46,850 bases of DNA from Chloroflexota bacterium (GTDB lineage Bacteria > Chloroflexota > Anaerolineae > Anaerolineales > Anaerolineaceae), in the NCBI GenBank assembly GCA_012797815.1, contig JAAZOK010000043.1, positions 1 to 46,850 of the forward strand, given 5' to 3'. This document shows, in pieces, positions 44,983-46,850 of the stretch (the first letter of the stretch is position 1; each line of letters begins with the position of its first letter). The position numbers and the translations under genes were made by a program. Under the pieces are notes generated by a model. It was not told the DNA's origin. It saw only the letters and a program-made list of their open reading frames with translations, and made no database searches.

Positions 44983-46138
44983 CCAGGGGTCTCCCTTCTT
45001 CCGTATTTTTTTGTACTGCTGTTGCTCTGGATACATTCAGGATGAATCCCACGCCAGCCAGTACGGTGACCATGTTAGAACCACCGGCGCTGATGAAAGG
45101 CAGGGCATTGCCTGCCATGGGCAGAATATTGGCCATGACGCTGATGTTGATGGCTGCCTCCAAAAAGATCCAAATGGTGATACCGGCAGCCAGCAGTTTG
45201 CCCAGCAGGTCGGGTGCTTGATTGGCGATGTACAATCCTCTCCACAGGAAGAACAAGAAGAGCAGCACTACCAGCGACGAACCAAAAATGCCCAATTCTT
45301 CCGCGATGACGGCAAAAATGGAGTCGGTGGGGGCTACCGGTAAGCCGGTGAACTTGGTCGTAGCGTGCCCAATTCCAACCCCCCAGAAACCGCCTTTGAC
45401 AATGGCTTCAATGGAGCGCTGAGTGTGATAGGAGGCATTCTGCGGATCTTGCAATCCGCTCACGAATTCACTAACCCGTTGGTGACCGGTGGGATAGATG
45501 AAGATGAACACTGAACCCAATACCAGCGCAACCACCATCACGATGATAATCTGACGCACATTTCCACCACCGATATAGAACATGATGCCACCCATCAACA
45601 CCACGGTAAGCACCGCAGAGAAGTCAGGCTGTGCCATGATCAGCCCTGCCACTACCGCGAGGATCCCGATGAGAGGGAACAATCCCAATTTCAACGAATC
45701 GAGCACTTCTTGTTTTGCGTATAGCCAGAAAGCCAGATAGATCACAACGGCGAGCTTGGCAAATTCTGAGGGTTGGATGGACCCCTGGAACAGGGCACGC
45801 CGGGCGCCCAGACGGGTCTCGCCGTAAACGAAGGACACCAGCACCAATAGAAAGATCACTACCGCCATCATGGGGAACAGCAGTTTCTTGAAACGGTGGT
45901 AATCAATGGCATAAATGATCGATGCACCCACACAACCGATGATGACGAACTGTACCTGCCGGTTGAAGAGGTAATAGGGGCTCTCGCCCAGGGTAGTGAC
46001 TGAGTATTCCCATCCGGCGGAATAGACCATCAACAGACCGATCGCCAGCAGCGCCAGCACGCATACCAGGAATGGAACATCAATTCCCAGATGCAGCCCG
46101 CGTTCTTTCTTCTTGCTTCCTGTCGATGGGCGGTTCAT
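44909..46138 (-). CDS. ftsW: Septal peptidoglycan glycosyltransferase FtsW (SEDS family)
   Basis: A 409-residue SEDS polymerase with about ten membrane helices that joins lipid II into glycan strands at the septum. The family regions GARRALFQGSIQPSEFAKL and GNALPFISAGGSNMV are clear; the latter has Ala where FISYGGS is more usual. The last 50 residues (from about NTEEGRPLDEV) form a charged cytoplasmic tail, and its coding part overlaps murG by 74 bp. It overlaps murD by 4 bp (ATGA). Confidence 0.95.
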   Translation of the reverse strand: MNRPSTGSKKKERGLHLGIDVPFLVCVLALLAIGLLMVYSAGWEYSVTTLGESPYYLFNRQVQFVIIGCVGASIIYAIDYHRFKKLLFPMMAVVIFLLVLVSFVYGETRLGARRALFQGSIQPSEFAKLAVVIYLAFWLYAKQEVLDSLKLGLFPLIGILAVVAGLIMAQPDFSAVLTVVLMGGIMFYIGGGNVRQIIIVMVVALVLGSVFIFIYPTGHQRVSEFVSGLQDPQNASYHTQRSIEAIVKGGFWGVGIGHATTKFTGLPVAPTDSIFAVIAEELGIFGSSLVVLLFLFFLWRGLYIANQAPDLLGKLLAAGITIWIFLEAAINISVMANILPMAGNALPFISAGGSNMVTVLAGVGFILNVSRATAVQKNTEEGRPLDEVVDLRRDDGRRNLPRTRRSSNA

Positions 46139-46850
46139 GCGAATGACTCCACGATCTGCTTGAACAAATCTCCTCTTTCTTCAAAATCTTTATAGGCATC
46201 GTAGCTGGTACAACCCGGGGAGAGCAGTACGACATCGCCTTTTTTCACTATGTTTGCAACAGCCTGTACCGCCTCAGGCATGGAGGCGTATTTTTCCAGG
46301 GTATAGGGCAATTGTCCCTGTTCATAACCGGTCAATATATTCTCGATCATGTCGGCTGCTTCACCGAATAAAACAATGTGCCGTGCACGTTGATGTATTT
46401 CGGCGGCTAATTCCTCCCAGGGTAATTTCTTGTCGCGCCCACCCAGCAGCAATACCAGCGGCTGCTCGAAAGAATGAATGGCAGCCATGGTGCGTTCGGG
46501 GGCAGTGGCGATCGAGTCGTTATACCAATCCGCACCGTGCCAGCGACGCACGAATTCAAGACGGTGAGGAATACCCTTGACCCGGTCGATACCCGCCCGG
46601 ATCGTTTCGGACGGAAAACCGGCGGCGAAAGCAATGGCACTGGCTGCCAGGGCATTCATGATGTTATGGATACCGGCCAGATGAATGCAATCTATCTTAC
46701 AGAGCGGTTGAACTTGTCCATGATCGTTGATGCAAAGCTGGTCATCCTGCAGGAAAGTTCCGGTGGAAGAAGCATCGGGTGCTTGCACGCCGAAGGAAAT
46801 CAACTTCCCACGCACAGAAGGATGCAGATCCCAGGCGCCTGTATCCTCGC
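46135..46850 (-). CDS. murD: UDP-N-acetylmuramoylalanine--D-glutamate ligase MurD, C-terminal part (runs off the window)
   Basis: The frame is open to the right edge, so the N-terminal and part of the central domain lie outside. The visible part has the adenine-pocket segment HNIMNALAASAIA, the interdomain GIPHRLEFV, YNDSIATAPERT, and the C-terminal LLLGGRDK and LLSPGCTSYDAYKDFEERG. These match MurD rather than MurC, E or F. MurD adds D-Glu to UDP-MurNAc-L-Ala. It is the first dcw gene seen and overlaps ftsW as ATGA. Confidence 0.95.
   Translation of the reverse strand, partial: EDTGAWDLHPSVRGKLISFGVQAPDASSTGTFLQDDQLCINDHGQVQPLCKIDCIHLAGIHNIMNALAASAIAFAAGFPSETIRAGIDRVKGIPHRLEFVRRWHGADWYNDSIATAPERTMAAIHSFEQPLVLLLGGRDKKLPWEELAAEIHQRARHIVLFGEAADMIENILTGYEQGQLPYTLEKYASMPEAVQAVANIVKKGDVVLLSPGCTSYDAYKDFEERGDLFKQIVESFA

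Overview
The window looks like a chromosomal segment from a member of the Chloroflexota, most likely class Anaerolineae. This is inferred from gene content, not from a marker search. The pointers are a ProRS of the archaeal/eukaryotic type, a class II (B12-dependent) ribonucleotide reductase with NrdR, a PstS lipoprotein with a Thr/Ala/Pro/Glu-rich linker typical of that phylum, and a dense, mostly minus-strand layout with ATGA and TAATG overlaps. No rRNA, tRNA, CRISPR array or insertion sequence was seen.

Layout from left to right. 1-10 kb: housekeeping and single genes: proS, a LOG-family protein, an EF-G paralogue with its own strong promoter and terminator, a HIT-like protein, a methyltransferase, a DHH-CBS-nucleotidyltransferase fusion, and a coupled E1-like/PIG-L pair. 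10-14 kb: a compact five-gene minus-strand operon that I read as polyphosphate-linked. It holds two thymidylate-kinase-fold paralogues, a CHAD protein, a metallophosphoesterase and a stand-alone Ppx/GppA-type HD domain. 14-21 kb: the complete phosphate regulon phoB-phoR-pstS-pstC-pstA-pstB-phoU, with a cyanobacterial-style Pho box before pstS. 21-26 kb: three surface-polysaccharide genes (two-domain oxidoreductase, heparinase II/III-like, glycosyltransferase) whose last gene overlaps phoB. 26-29 kb: an ECF sigma factor, zinc-finger anti-sigma factor and bactofilin-like lipoprotein, with a SigW-like autoregulatory promoter. 28.7-33 kb: an alpha/alpha-toroid protein, an isoprenylcysteine-methyltransferase-like membrane protein, a deoxynucleoside kinase and an AT-rich diguanylate cyclase. 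33-36 kb: nrdR-nrdJ. 36.4-46.85 kb: a division and cell-wall (dcw) cluster murD-ftsW-murG-cvpA-like-murC-murB-ddl-ftsQ-ftsA-ftsZ. It runs off the right edge inside murD.

The best candidate for an undescribed system is the operon at 10038-13912. The kinase-fold pair lacks dTMP-kinase signatures, one copy has Arg in place of the Walker A Lys, and they sit with a polyphosphate-binding CHAD protein and an HD domain of the exopolyphosphatase type, directly beside the phosphate regulon. I propose a polyphosphate synthesis, sensing or turnover module; this is inference from motifs and context. Other points of note are the Pho box, the leaderless ECF promoter, a MurG with altered substrate loops, a CvpA-like gene inside the dcw cluster, and a variant NrdR-box palindrome.
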